DNA of 64,000 bases from Planctomycetota bacterium (GCA_014381825.1 JACNKX010000058.1:172162-236161), one strand, 5' to 3'. Shown: positions 1 through 9,997, counted from the stretch's first letter. The notes: generated from the sequence alone by a model not told the origin. A program made the numbers and translations.

Positions 1-2231
1 GCGACACGACAGAAAGCGTGCTCGATCGCATTTATGCTGGTCGCGGTATGATGACGAGCGGTCCCGCCGCTCCGGATCGCGGCACGAATCTACTCCTGAT
101 GCGAACGCCCTTCGGGAAACCTCGCTTCGAGGTTCGCGGGAATCGGCTCGTTCAGAATTCGATGGTCGAGAAAGATCTTTCCTGGAAAGTTGTCCAAACC
201 ACTGCCACGATCGATCCCAATGACAAAGAGCATTACAACGTCTTGTCCCACATGGCAAAGACAGTTGGCATGGCAGACGACGGCAAGTTGGAATGGGGTG
301 GCGACCCGCGACGGAAGGCGTGTGCGCACAACGGTACGACGACAAGTTGCATCGCCTGTCATTCGTCTTGGAACCCCAGCTGTTTCGGCTGCCATCTGCC
401 TCAGAAGGCGAATCAGAAGATGCCGTCGCTACACAACCTGGGCGAAGTTTCGCGTAATTATGTCTCGTACAATTTTCAAACACTTCGTGACGATGTATTC
501 ATGTTGGCTCGCGATGGCAACGTTACCGGCAATCGAATTGGCCCGGCCCGCTCGTCGTGCGCGATTCATGTCAGTTCGTACAATCAAAATCGCGAGAACA
601 TCTACACGCAACAACAGACGATTTCGGCAGAGGGCTTAAGCGGCATCGCGTTCAGCACCAACGTGCCGCACACCGTTCGCGGCGGGCCGCCCGAGAGCCA
701 TCGCAGTGGCAAATACCTGCCCGGGACCACCGAAACAAAAATGTGCAGCGATTGTCACATCTCGAAGAACGACGACAACAACGCGATCATGTCGCAGTTA
801 CTCATGCAAGGAACGGGATACACGAACTTCATCGGTCGCTATTGTTGGGTCGCAGCGGGCGAACATGGTTTTGAAGGCGTCGTCGTCACCGAGCAGGACG
901 AGCCGCAGGCGGTGATCGGAAGCAATCTGCAACGGTTAGCGTTTCCTGATAATTACCGAGAGCATCTTGAACACGATGGGTGGCTTGAACATGCTCATGA
1001 ACATCCCGGCAAAGACATTTTGGATAGCATCACGCACCCATTCAGGAAACCTGAAGTGCTAATGGTGCAGGCTCGTGGGGAGTACCTCTACGCGGCTTGC
1101 GGTACGGGTGGTCTGCGCGTCTTTGATATCGCGTTCATCGACGACAAGGCGTTTTCGGAACGAATCACGACGGCTCCCGTGTCTCCTCTTGGACAGCGGT
1201 TTTACGTGAAGACGAAGTTCGCTACTGCCGTTGCTGCTCCGACCACGATCGCGCCCGATCCAACGCGGACACACCTCGACGAGAATGCCGAACAGGCGGT
1301 ACACGGGCTGTATGCACACCTTTACGTTACCGACAAGTACGAAGGACTGATCCTGGTCGGCGCTGCCACGTTGCTCGACGGTGATCCGCTAAACAACTTT
1401 CTTGAACGCGAGTTGACGTTCAATCCGGATGGTCTGTTGGACGGTGCTCGCAACATTTCGATCGTCGGAACGTATGCCTATATTTGCTGTGATGTTGGTT
1501 TAGTAGTCGTGGCGTTAGAAGACCCGATGAATCCTGCTGTGACGGCCGTGCTGGGCCACGATGTCGTTGTCGAGCCAGCGGCGGTTGCGGCGCAGTTCCG
1601 TTACGCGTTCGTTTGCGACGAAGAAGGCGTGAAGGTTCTCGACATCACAGAATTGCATCAGCCTCGTCTCGTCTCGGTGCTCGAATTGCCGGAAGCACAC
1701 AATATTTACCTCGGTCGCACTTACGCCTACGTCGCCGGTGGCTCGGAAGGGCTCGTGATTCTCGACATTACCAATCCCGAGCGACCAACAGTCGATCAGA
1801 TCTACACCGCGGAAGGTCGCATCAATGATTTGCACGACGTCAAACTAGGCATAACGTACGTCAGCGAATTCGCTTATCTGGCGGACGGGAGTAATGGTTT
1901 ACGCGTCGTGCAACTGACGTCTGCCGAGACACCCGGAAACGATGGCTTCAGCCCTCGTCCAACGCCGCAACTTGTCGCTAGTTACAAGCTCCCGAACGAA
2001 GGCCACGCACTGTCCGTGTCTCGCGGGGTCGACCGAGATCGAGCCGTCGACGAATCCGGCAACCAAATCGCTGTATTTGGTCGCGTCGGCGCACGCCCGA
2101 TGAATCGGGAGGAGCAACAACAACTCTACTATCGCAATGGCCGCGTGTGGAAAGTCAGCGATGATCCATTCGACCGCGACTATCGCTTCCCACCCACGTT
2201 GCGACGCCGCGAGCAAACACTTCGCCGGTAA
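1..2231 (+). CDS. Multiheme c-type cytochrome with LVIVD beta-propeller repeats (5' end outside window)
   Basis: The frame is open to the left edge, so the true start lies outside. A GTG at 18 is the first start codon visible. Three CXXCH heme sites are present (CIACH, CFGCH, CSDCH) in the first third, which suggests a periplasmic electron carrier. From about residue 350 on there are several LVIVD-type repeats with the pattern G-L-x-V-[FVL]-D-I (for example GLRVFDIAF, GVKVLDITEL, GLVILDITNP), a family thought to form beta-propellers. The sequence SSCAIH looks like a heme site that has lost a cysteine. More heme sites and a signal peptide may lie upstream. The substrate is unknown. The next gene is a peptidase in the same direction, about 200 bases away across a palindrome, so they are probably separate units. 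Confidence 0.85.
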   Translation, partial: DTTESVLDRIYAGRGMMTSGPAAPDRGTNLLLMRTPFGKPRFEVRGNRLVQNSMVEKDLSWKVVQTTATIDPNDKEHYNVLSHMAKTVGMADDGKLEWGGDPRRKACAHNGTTTSCIACHSSWNPSCFGCHLPQKANQKMPSLHNLGEVSRNYVSYNFQTLRDDVFMLARDGNVTGNRIGPARSSCAIHVSSYNQNRENIYTQQQTISAEGLSGIAFSTNVPHTVRGGPPESHRSGKYLPGTTETKMCSDCHISKNDDNNAIMSQLLMQGTGYTNFIGRYCWVAAGEHGFEGVVVTEQDEPQAVIGSNLQRLAFPDNYREHLEHDGWLEHAHEHPGKDILDSITHPFRKPEVLMVQARGEYLYAACGTGGLRVFDIAFIDDKAFSERITTAPVSPLGQRFYVKTKFATAVAAPTTIAPDPTRTHLDENAEQAVHGLYAHLYVTDKYEGLILVGAATLLDGDPLNNFLERELTFNPDGLLDGARNISIVGTYAYICCDVGLVVVALEDPMNPAVTAVLGHDVVVEPAAVAAQFRYAFVCDEEGVKVLDITELHQPRLVSVLELPEAHNIYLGRTYAYVAGGSEGLVILDITNPERPTVDQIYTAEGRINDLHDVKLGITYVSEFAYLADGSNGLRVVQLTSAETPGNDGFSPRPTPQLVASYKLPNEGHALSVSRGVDRDRAVDESGNQIAVFGRVGARPMNREEQQQLYYRNGRVWKVSDDPFDRDYRFPPTLRRREQTLRR

Positions 2232-2239
2232 GATTGTTA

Positions 2240-2316
2240 GCAGTGGTGGCTTCCAGCCGCCACCGGATGGCCGTAGGCCAACGAAGAGTCGTGAGGCGGC
2301 TGGAAGCCACCACTGC
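2240..2316. repeat. 22-bp perfect inverted repeat, intergenic
   Basis: Arms 2240-2261 and 2295-2316 are exact reverse complements of 22 bases, separated by 33 bases. The loop itself contains a short palindrome (GGCCGTAGGCC). It lies just after the stop at 2231 and could act as a 3' transcript end, but there is no T tract. The high GC and long arms resemble dispersed intergenic palindromes. No second copy was found in this window. Confidence 0.8.
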
Positions 2317-2428
2317 GATAGTTACTCAAGTCGCGTTGAGGTCCGCAACTCAGCGGTGGCAAAGACGTGACAATGCCTCTGTTTCAGATTATCGTCGAAG
2401 GGCGACTCCAACCCTTCGGCGAAACAAC

Positions 2429-4699
2429 ATGTTGCGATATATTCGGCTCGGCACTCTCTGTTTGATGCTCTTTTCTGGGTCTGTACAAGCAGACGAAGAG
2501 CCAGACCAATCACTCCTGACGCTCGATCGAATCTACGGGAAGCGAGAGTTTGAGTCCAAACGTTTGTCGGCTCGATGGCTCGACGAAGGCGACGCCTATC
2601 TAACTGTCGAACGCACGGCGGGCGGGGGCCAAGGGATCGTTGAGCACGATGCGAAAACCGGCGCGAAGCGGACGCTTGTGTCGTCATCGGATCTCAGCCC
2701 GTCGTTCAATTCGTCGCCTGTCAAGATCGATGACTATGCGTTCTCGACGGATCGTTCACGCGTCTTGATTTACACAAACTCAAAGCGAGTCTGGCGGCGG
2801 AATACGCGTGGCGACTATTGGGTGTTGGATCGTTCCAGCCACGAGCTGACGCAGTTGGGCGGTAACGCTCAACCATCCAGCTTGATGTTTGCTAAGTTTT
2901 CGCCCGGCGGGACGCAAGCCGCATATGTGCGCGACAACGACCTCTACCTCGAAGACTTGGCGACCCATCAGATAACGAGACTGACAACCCGCGATTCGCC
3001 GGAGATTATTAACGGGACGTTCGACTGGGTTTACGAAGAGGAGCTGTTCTTGCGTAATGGGTTTCGCTGGAGTTCGGATGGTCGAAGCATCGCTTACTGG
3101 CAACTCGACACGAGCCGCGTTCGCCAAATCACGCTGATTGATAACCTCGACGGGCTCTATCCCAAACCGCAGCAGATTAGCTATCCAAAGGCTGGCGAGA
3201 CCAATGCGGCTTGCCGAGTCGGTGTGATAGATCTTGCCACAACCAAGACGCGGTGGATGAAGATCCCAGGCGATCCACGTAATCATTACATCGCTCGAAT
3301 GGATTGGGCGGAAAGCCCCGACGAGCTTGTCGTGCAACAGCTGAATCGATTGCAGAACATGAATCGTGTGATGCTTGTCGACACGAAGACTGGTGAAGCC
3401 CGCGCGATCCACGAAGAGTCAGACGACGCCTGGGTCAACATCCACGATGAAATGAAATGGTTGAAGGAGGGAAGACAGTTTACTTGGATCAGCGAAGCGG
3501 ATGGTTGGCGACACGTTCAGACACTGACCCGCGATGGCACAAGACAAAAGACGCTCACGCGTGATGAATACGATGTAATTCGAATATTGCACGTCGATGA
3601 AGCTGGAGGATGGTGTTACTTCCTAGCGTCACCGGACGATCCAACACGATGTTTCCTCCACCGAATTCGACTCAATGGAACTGCCGCGCAACGTGTGACG
3701 CCGACCGATCAAGCCGGGTGGCACAGCTACCAGATAGCGCCCAGTGGTCGCTACGCCATTCACAGTTGGTCAAGGTTCGACCAAGTCCCAACGACCCAGT
3801 TGATTCGCTTGGAGAGCCACGAACCGATTCGCACGTTGGTAGAGAACAAGTCGCTCCGCGAGAAGGTGGCGAAGCTCAAACTCGGGAGTACCGAGTTCTT
3901 TCGCGTTGATATTGGCGGCGGTATCGAACTCGACGCGAGATGCATCTTGCCTCCAGACTTTGATTCGACAAAACGATATCCCTTGCTCGTCTATGTCTAT
4001 GGCGAACCGGCCGGGCAAGTGGTCGTCGACCGCTGGGGAGGCAGCGGATACTTGTGGCATCAGATGCTCGCACAGCAAGGTTACGTCGTGATGAGCTTCG
4101 ACAACCGCGGTGCGCCCGCTCCACGCGGTCGCGAGTGGAGAAAAAGTGTCCATCGGCAAGTCGGCATTCTTGCACCGCAAGATCAAGCGGCTGCCGTACA
4201 AGCAGTGCTAAAGCAGCGCCCGTACCTCGATCCAGATCGCGTGGGTATATGGGGTTGGAGCGGTGGTGGTTCGATGAGTTTGAACGCAATCTTCAAGTTC
4301 CCCGAACTCTACAAGACTGCGATCGCGATCGCGCCCGTTCCGAATCAACGCTTCTACGACACGATTTATCAAGAACGCTACATGGGCCTACCCAAAGACA
4401 ACGTCGAAGGCTTCCTTAACGGATCGCCAATCAACTTCGCTCATCAATTGGAGGGAAATCTACTGCTCGTTCACGGGACAGGCGATGACAACTGCCACTA
4501 TCAAGGAACGGAAGCCCTGATCAACGAACTGGTTCGCCACAATAAACCTTTCACGATGATGGCCTATCCGAGCCGGACACACAGCATTGGCGAGGGGAAG
4601 AATACTTCACGGCATCTTCGTGCTCTGATGACGTCGTATCTGCACGAACACTTACCGCGCGGGCCGAAACAGCCTTCCGATGCGGCGCTATCGAAGTGA
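2429..4699 (+). CDS. Secreted S9B (dipeptidyl-peptidase IV type) prolyl peptidase
   Basis: A serine exopeptidase expected to remove Xaa-Pro dipeptides from peptide N-termini outside the cytoplasm. The ATG at 2429 is chosen because it starts a clean signal peptide (MLRYIRLGTLCLMLFSG, cleaved near VQA-DEE). The longer frame from 2234 runs through the palindrome. Residues about 60-500 form the DPPIV N-terminal propeller, with the double-glutamate motif DWVYEEE that binds the substrate N-terminus. The C-terminal alpha/beta hydrolase carries Ser611 (GWSGGGS), Asp686 (GTGDDN) and His718 (SRTHS), the expected triad. The length of 756 residues is normal for the family. The last 12 bases overlap the convergent cytochrome gene at 4688. 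Confidence 0.93.
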   Translation: MLRYIRLGTLCLMLFSGSVQADEEPDQSLLTLDRIYGKREFESKRLSARWLDEGDAYLTVERTAGGGQGIVEHDAKTGAKRTLVSSSDLSPSFNSSPVKIDDYAFSTDRSRVLIYTNSKRVWRRNTRGDYWVLDRSSHELTQLGGNAQPSSLMFAKFSPGGTQAAYVRDNDLYLEDLATHQITRLTTRDSPEIINGTFDWVYEEELFLRNGFRWSSDGRSIAYWQLDTSRVRQITLIDNLDGLYPKPQQISYPKAGETNAACRVGVIDLATTKTRWMKIPGDPRNHYIARMDWAESPDELVVQQLNRLQNMNRVMLVDTKTGEARAIHEESDDAWVNIHDEMKWLKEGRQFTWISEADGWRHVQTLTRDGTRQKTLTRDEYDVIRILHVDEAGGWCYFLASPDDPTRCFLHRIRLNGTAAQRVTPTDQAGWHSYQIAPSGRYAIHSWSRFDQVPTTQLIRLESHEPIRTLVENKSLREKVAKLKLGSTEFFRVDIGGGIELDARCILPPDFDSTKRYPLLVYVYGEPAGQVVVDRWGGSGYLWHQMLAQQGYVVMSFDNRGAPAPRGREWRKSVHRQVGILAPQDQAAAVQAVLKQRPYLDPDRVGIWGWSGGGSMSLNAIFKFPELYKTAIAIAPVPNQRFYDTIYQERYMGLPKDNVEGFLNGSPINFAHQLEGNLLLVHGTGDDNCHYQGTEALINELVRHNKPFTMMAYPSRTHSIGEGKNTSRHLRALMTSYLHEHLPRGPKQPSDAALSK

Positions 4700-6349
4700 C
4701 TCGCGTAGCTGTTGCATCTTTTGCCGAAACAGTTCTGAATCGAATTCCGTGGAGGCGGTAAGTGATGTGGATAGCATCCTTACTATCGGCAGGATCTCGC
4801 GAGATGCATTGATGTCCGATACGGGAAGACAAGATTCGGTCGGGCCGTTGGGAAAATCGAGTCGAAGCTCGGTTGCGAGCGTCTCGACCGCGCGGTTGAT
4901 TATCGAGCGATGCGGCTCGTCTCTTGAAGTACCGCACGACAACATCCGTAGTGCCCACGCAATCTGACGTGCCGAATCATAGTCGTGCTGTTCAGTGCTG
5001 CCGATTACGATGAGCACGTTGATCGCGTCGGTAACTGCACGATCGTCGAATGGCTGGGCCGAAACAGGCTCGACGACCTCCGCCGTTATCCATGCGGACA
5101 ACTCGGAGCATGCAGCATGTACACGCGATGGCGACCCGAACGGCGATCGCATTAGTTCAGACTGTACCGTTCGTAGCTTGGCTTGAAAGTCTTCGAGGCT
5201 TTTGTCGTAACTCGCTCGATCTGCTGAGACGTGCCGAATGGCTAATCGAACAAGCGCCGTGGGCCAACTCGACATCATCGGTCTTCCAGGAATCGAGGCT
5301 GTGCGTTGTTCCTGTCGTCGGCTTGGAGTCGTCAACTCGTGGTGACACGAGCGGCAGTCAAATGTTGCCAATTCTGGCCAAGTGTGTTTCCCAGGCCGAT
5401 CTTCGCTCGCGAGATCGCGCATCAATTCGATCGATTCGCGCAGCGCAACCACACCGCCGAGCACGACAGCTGCGCTGCGATGATCGTGGCCCAGGACGAG
5501 TTCGCTCGCGTTTGCCGCCTGCGGCTTTAAGTACGCGTGGTTTTCATCGAGGAACTCTTGAAAGTTCACAAACGGCGAGTCGTCTGAATCGTTATCGTTG
5601 TTCGTGCGTCTCGAAAGTGCATCGCCGATTTTCTCGTCGAGATATCGCCAATGCCGTGGCATCTGTGCCGCAAATGATTCGATCTCAATTCCCGGCAGCG
5701 GAGGATGGCCGGCGGCATACATCTCGTGCGTGATGATCTTTCCTTCTGCGACGTTTCCGATGTGACATCCAAAGCACTGTTCGGCGCGCTTAATCGGGTT
5801 GCGGACGTCGATCATTCCGAACTTTTCATATTTCTCGACGACCGATATCGCCCGCCACGAATCTTTACTGTGTGGGACGTCCCAATTCTCACTCGCACCG
5901 TGGCACGATTCACAAGCGACGCCACGTTCGTAAGTAGCTGGAGGGGCCTGCTGCTCGGGACGCCAATCGCTATGACAACTCAAGCAAGCACGCGACTCGT
6001 GGATGTTCGCGATGCCGAGCTTGTCGCAAATCTGCTTTCCCAGGTCGCTCTTTGTCGGGTCAATGAATTCAAAAGCCTTGGAGTGCACGTCACTTGCCCA
6101 GACTTTCGATTCGTTAAGCAGCACGAAATCGATTACTTTGCTGTCAATGTCGGCTTGGGTCGGCGCTTGATGACATCGTTCGCAACGCGTAACCCCTAAG
6201 AATTCATTCGGTGATATCGCGGAAGTCAAAGGCGAGTTTAACGCCGCTTGTTGAGTCAGTCCGATTTGTGGTATCGCCAAAACTAACACGACGATTATCG
6301 CCGACGCAACTAGTAGCGGTCGTGTTATGCGTGCGGAGCGAGGCCTCAT
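4688..6349 (-). CDS. Pentaheme c-type cytochrome, cytochrome c554-like
   Basis: A periplasmic multiheme cytochrome with five CXXCH sites in order: CERCH, CLSCH, CESCH, CFGCH, CRSCH. The N-terminus is a signal peptide or anchor (residues about 9-32, ALLVASAIIVVLVLA-like). The motif AAGHPPLPG followed by MPRHWRY resembles the conserved histidine-containing region of cytochrome c554 and related proteins. It is the last gene of a four-gene minus-strand operon. Its ATG lies one base after the TAG of the preceding gene, so translation is probably coupled. It is a diverged paralogue of that gene. It probably relays electrons. Any enzymatic role is unknown. Confidence 0.88.
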   Translation of the reverse strand: MRPRSARITRPLLVASAIIVVLVLAIPQIGLTQQAALNSPLTSAISPNEFLGVTRCERCHQAPTQADIDSKVIDFVLLNESKVWASDVHSKAFEFIDPTKSDLGKQICDKLGIANIHESRACLSCHSDWRPEQQAPPATYERGVACESCHGASENWDVPHSKDSWRAISVVEKYEKFGMIDVRNPIKRAEQCFGCHIGNVAEGKIITHEMYAAGHPPLPGIEIESFAAQMPRHWRYLDEKIGDALSRRTNNDNDSDDSPFVNFQEFLDENHAYLKPQAANASELVLGHDHRSAAVVLGGVVALRESIELMRDLASEDRPGKHTWPELATFDCRSCHHELTTPSRRQEQRTASIPGRPMMSSWPTALVRLAIRHVSADRASYDKSLEDFQAKLRTVQSELMRSPFGSPSRVHAACSELSAWITAEVVEPVSAQPFDDRAVTDAINVLIVIGSTEQHDYDSARQIAWALRMLSCGTSRDEPHRSIINRAVETLATELRLDFPNGPTESCLPVSDINASREILPIVRMLSTSLTASTEFDSELFRQKMQQLRESLR

Positions 6350-6350
6350 G

Positions 6351-7757
6351 CTACTGTTCTCCTCGCCGCAGAAGTTGGTTCATGAGTTCTGAGAGTGATT
6401 TGTGAACGTCGCCGCGAGTCGCGCCGGGCTCGCTCTGTTCGAACAGTCCTTTCGGGCTGTCATACCGCTGTGGAAACGCCAATCGCTGTCGCAGACTCGT
6501 GATCGAAGCTGTCAGTTCACTGTCGTCGATCTTGCCTGAATCGCGTTGAGCCTGTTCCATGGCGACCAACGCTAAGTACTGCTGCGTTGCGTCATCCCAA
6601 TTACTCGGCAGCGCGACTAATGCGTCAATCTTAGGGACAGCGAGTTGCACCGAATCGACGGAACGGACAATCGACGCCGGATCCGGGCGAAAGCTGCCTT
6701 GCATTTGTTTAGCCAACTGCGGCAGGTCCTCGCCAGCCTTTGACATCAATCGACTGAAGTACCAACTGCCCCAGGCCGGCATCCCCAGTGGAGTGCCACT
6801 TGTGGAGTTCGTTTGCCGCCAACTTGGATGGACTAAATCGTGGTGACAGGCGTAGCAATCGTATTCAGCGAACTCAGGCCAGACGGCGTCCGGGAGTTCT
6901 TCTTTGGCGCGACTCGCTCGCCACGCCAGTAAGTTGATCGCCGCTTCACCGCACGCGACTTGCCCGTCTTTCCACAGAGCGATTTCGAGTTGTGAATTTG
7001 ATTTACGTTCCTCTTCATCGCGCCAATGCTTCGGAAGCATAGCGTGGTATGCTGTCATCTCGAACTTGAGTGCAGGATGCCCCGCCGCGATCAGGTCGTG
7101 ATTGACTTCGCGTCCGGCGGACCCAACATGACACTGCGCGCAAGCCTTCGCGCGAATCGAAATGTTTTCTGTTTCGACAAAGCCCAGCGCAGCAGCATCA
7201 CCAGTTTGCTTGAGACCCGGCCAGGCCTGTGTCACGTGTGGCCCGATCCACTGCTCAGAAGCTCCATGGCAAACTTCGCAACTGACGCTGTCGCGTTCGT
7301 AATACGTTGCGCCTCGTCTCGATTGATCAGGCTGTGGGTTGTGACAACCATAACAATTCGCGAGCCGGCTCGCGCGGACCGCTTCACTATCAGTTGAACG
7401 CGACAGTCGTTGAAGAATCGCCTTTGACCGAGCACTTTCCAACGTCTGAAAGCTGCGCGAGTGTGGGTCTTGGTCCAGCCAGTGGACGTACTCATTGCGA
7501 CGGCTCAGCGGGAACCGTGGATCGGGATCGATGCCACCGTGACATGCCGACGCAGCGCATGAACGAGCGCCAAGAAACTTCTGGGGGCGTAGCGTTGCTA
7601 ATAAACCGTCCGCGCTATCGATTGCCATCGCGAGTTGCTCGACTGACGGCCCGGGATCGGCGGCAAACGTATCGCGCTCCACGAACATTAACGCGACGTT
7701 AAACCAGACGATGGCAAGGATCGATTGGAGGATGCGATTGTTATCGCGACTTGGCAT
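6351..7757 (-). CDS. Multiheme c-type cytochrome, cytochrome c554-like (paralogue of the next gene)
   Basis: Heme sites are CYGCH, CEVCH, CAQCH and CYACH, plus an N-terminal CAASACH, a CX4CH spacing that may be an atypical site. The HDLIAAGHPAL and MLPKHWRD stretches match the neighbouring gene, so the two arose by duplication. The start at 7757 (MPSRDNNR, then a hydrophobic segment ending near FAAD) overlaps the end of the decaheme gene by 17 bases. Starts at 7781 or 7850 are possible and no clear ribosome site separates them. The product is predicted to be periplasmic and to pass electrons between the decaheme protein and the last cytochrome of the operon. Confidence 0.86.
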   Translation of the reverse strand: MPSRDNNRILQSILAIVWFNVALMFVERDTFAADPGPSVEQLAMAIDSADGLLATLRPQKFLGARSCAASACHGGIDPDPRFPLSRRNEYVHWLDQDPHSRSFQTLESARSKAILQRLSRSTDSEAVRASRLANCYGCHNPQPDQSRRGATYYERDSVSCEVCHGASEQWIGPHVTQAWPGLKQTGDAAALGFVETENISIRAKACAQCHVGSAGREVNHDLIAAGHPALKFEMTAYHAMLPKHWRDEEERKSNSQLEIALWKDGQVACGEAAINLLAWRASRAKEELPDAVWPEFAEYDCYACHHDLVHPSWRQTNSTSGTPLGMPAWGSWYFSRLMSKAGEDLPQLAKQMQGSFRPDPASIVRSVDSVQLAVPKIDALVALPSNWDDATQQYLALVAMEQAQRDSGKIDDSELTASITSLRQRLAFPQRYDSPKGLFEQSEPGATRGDVHKSLSELMNQLLRRGEQ

Positions 7758-9153
7758 CCGCAGAGTTGCTTTCGTGAACATGATGGTATTGGTGGCACTC
7801 GACACAGTTCTGACGTCCATAGTGTTGAGTCGGCTTGCTGTGCGTAGCACCGTGACAGTTTCGACAGACTTCCAGCTTCGGCATCAAGATGTCTTTCACT
7901 GAAGTACTTTCGAGTCCCGTAGCGCCAAGGTCGACATGATGACATTCGACACAGCTCATATCACGATGACGACGATGGTCGAACCGGGCGTGAATGAACC
8001 AGCGAGTAGGAAGTTTAGGCGAAACAATATCAAAGTTAAATCGAGATTCATGGTTGGAGTTCTCGTCGTCAATCTCATGACACTTTTGGCAAGCATTGTT
8101 TTTCGGGGACGCGCCAGCGGTTGTTTGGAAAACAGCGTTCTCGATTAGCCGTAGTTCCTCTTCAACCCAAGTCCATTCATCTTTTGGCGCTGGTTGATTT
8201 CGCTTGTTCGGAAGGCGCGGTGCCGTTCCGCGAGCCGAACCCGCTAGTTCTTCGGGATGTTCACGTGCGTAAGCCATCAATCGGTCGCGTAGCACGCCGT
8301 GGACGATTTCGGGCTTCTCGTGAGGCAATGGCTGGTCGGATAGCTTGCCGCTGAATCGCAGCAGGTGGCAACTCTGGCAATGTTCCTCAAACACGATCGG
8401 TCGCATATACGAGCCCGTCGCATCGGGCTTGTGACAGTCATTGCATTGCAACTCTACGGCAACAGCTGACGAACTCGCGTCGAATTGCTGATTCCCGACA
8501 GGTGCAAGTGGTTTCAAGTGTTCTTTGTGATTGAAGTGGAGTGCTGCTATGTCGAGCCATCTCGCGCTCGGATCGCCATCAGTCGACGCACGAAACTCCG
8601 CGATGGACAGCAGGTGGTGAAGCAGCATTGCTTCGCTCTCGCTTTGCGGATGATCCGATGACCACGAACGATGTAAGGCGAACTCGGGATGCTTCTCGAA
8701 GGAAGCATGACATTTAATACACAGCTTGTCCGCTTGCTCGGTCAATCGTTTGAACCCTCGATGCTCCTGATGGCACTCGGCGCAGTCGGGCACACCCTTC
8801 CTCATGGCGAATGAATTGTGATCACTTTTGCTTTGCGAGTGACACTGTTGGCAATCCTCGTCGTGAACCGATCGTACTTCGTTGTCGATACTCGCGAGTC
8901 GCACCAGCGGTTGCCACGGCGAGCGGTGACAACTCTTGCAATCGGCTTGTGCCGCGTCGTGGCTCAGCGCAACAGGTCGCGACAAGTAGATTGCGTGGTC
9001 GCCCCGTAGTGTAAAGACGGCCACAAAGACTAGCGGCACGAGCCCGCAAACGAGTGTCACCCATCGTCGCCGTCGATGCATGCAATTCCCAACGCGTTCG
9101 ATTTTCAAATCGAGTCGCTCGTCCACCGACGAATTGGTTCGTGAATCGGGCAT
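7741..9153 (-). CDS. Membrane-anchored decaheme c-type cytochrome
   Basis: Ten CXXCH motifs are visible in order: CKSCH, CQQCH, CAECH, CIKCH, CNDCH, CQSCH, CQKCH, CVECH, CRNCH, CVECH. A single hydrophobic helix near residues 30-50 (VTLVCGLVPLVFVAVF) follows an arginine-rich cytoplasmic end, so the heme part should lie in the periplasm. The ATG at 9153 (MPDSRTNS) is chosen because it starts one base after the stop of the b-type cytochrome gene. The longer reading frame runs through that gene. The class is like cytochrome c3/NrfB-type electron wires. Together with the upstream gene it looks like a quinol-to-periplasm electron path. Confidence 0.9.
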   Translation of the reverse strand: MPDSRTNSSVDERLDLKIERVGNCMHRRRRWVTLVCGLVPLVFVAVFTLRGDHAIYLSRPVALSHDAAQADCKSCHRSPWQPLVRLASIDNEVRSVHDEDCQQCHSQSKSDHNSFAMRKGVPDCAECHQEHRGFKRLTEQADKLCIKCHASFEKHPEFALHRSWSSDHPQSESEAMLLHHLLSIAEFRASTDGDPSARWLDIAALHFNHKEHLKPLAPVGNQQFDASSSAVAVELQCNDCHKPDATGSYMRPIVFEEHCQSCHLLRFSGKLSDQPLPHEKPEIVHGVLRDRLMAYAREHPEELAGSARGTAPRLPNKRNQPAPKDEWTWVEEELRLIENAVFQTTAGASPKNNACQKCHEIDDENSNHESRFNFDIVSPKLPTRWFIHARFDHRRHRDMSCVECHHVDLGATGLESTSVKDILMPKLEVCRNCHGATHSKPTQHYGRQNCVECHQYHHVHESNSADAKSR

Positions 9154-9154
9154 G

Positions 9155-9997
9155 TTAGTAGTAAACCGACGCGATGATGTGGGCGATCGCCAGAACAAGT
9201 AACGACATCGACACCGGAACGTGAACAAACAACCAATAGTGAAGCCATCGGTGCAAACGAGCTTGTCGAGCAAGTTCCCTTCGTTCGGCGCAGATCGAAG
9301 CGAGCTGTGTTAACGTAGGCTGCGAGAAAGCGGGATTGGCGCGTTGCATCTGCGAGAATATGGCGGTGGCGCGAGACGCGTTCAACAGCGGTGCGCGTCG
9401 ATCGATGTTAGCAGCCAGAAACGGACGAACGGTTCCGACGTAGAACTCGCGAAGACCTTCATGTTCCCGTACCGAGTCGTCTCGTGGCGGAAACAGGCTG
9501 CCGCAAATCGCAACGACTTGTTCGTCAGCGGTTGCTCGTAGCGCGGCGCAGACGTGAGGAAGCTGCTCGAACATGGCTTCACGATTGGTCGACTCTTTCA
9601 TGACGCGAGGCAAATACTGCTGAAACACGAGCCCAGCGAGACCGCTCGTGATAACGATCGCGAAGACCAACAACAGCACTTGCTCCAACACCCCGCCCCA
9701 ACGAAATCCCGCATGGAACAGAATTAGGGGAACGCTGAGCAACCCGAGCCAAATGTGAGCCTTCAGCCAAAAGCGAGCGGTTCCTATCGGCAGGCGAGGC
9801 AGCTTCTTGCGACCGGCGAGTAGTCCGGCGAACAACATCAACCCAGAACCAGCGATCCCAAAGCCCAAGCCCTGCCAACTGCCACCGGACGGTCCGCTCG
9901 GCGACGACGCTGCATAAGAGACATACAGCCAACTCGACAACACGAAGGCAACGATCGTGATGATCATCCACAATCGATGGCTTTTATCGATCAGCAA
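9155..9997 (-). CDS. Membrane b-type cytochrome (b561/ferric-reductase-like), first gene of the multiheme operon
   Basis: A protein of 280 residues with about five hydrophobic helices (near 10-30, 45-62, 77-95, 103-125 and 255-278). Histidines lie in helices at KAHIWLGLL, ILFHAGF, HRWLHYWLFVH and AIAHIIA, suitable for binding two b hemes. A soluble loop of about 110 residues separates the third and fourth groups. It is followed at one-base spacing by the decaheme gene and then two further cytochromes. By analogy with other b-type/multiheme modules it may take electrons from the quinone pool, but the direction of flow is not shown by the sequence. I do not recognise an exact family. Confidence 0.75.
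   Translation of the reverse strand: MLIDKSHRLWMIITIVAFVLSSWLYVSYAASSPSGPSGGSWQGLGFGIAGSGLMLFAGLLAGRKKLPRLPIGTARFWLKAHIWLGLLSVPLILFHAGFRWGGVLEQVLLLVFAIVITSGLAGLVFQQYLPRVMKESTNREAMFEQLPHVCAALRATADEQVVAICGSLFPPRDDSVREHEGLREFYVGTVRPFLAANIDRRAPLLNASRATAIFSQMQRANPAFSQPTLTQLASICAERRELARQARLHRWLHYWLFVHVPVSMSLLVLAIAHIIASVYY

Noticed and set aside
2780..3412. 210-codon minus-strand frame opposite the peptidase gene
   Set aside because: It is fully inside a gene with intact catalytic motifs and shows no family sequence; it is a shadow frame.
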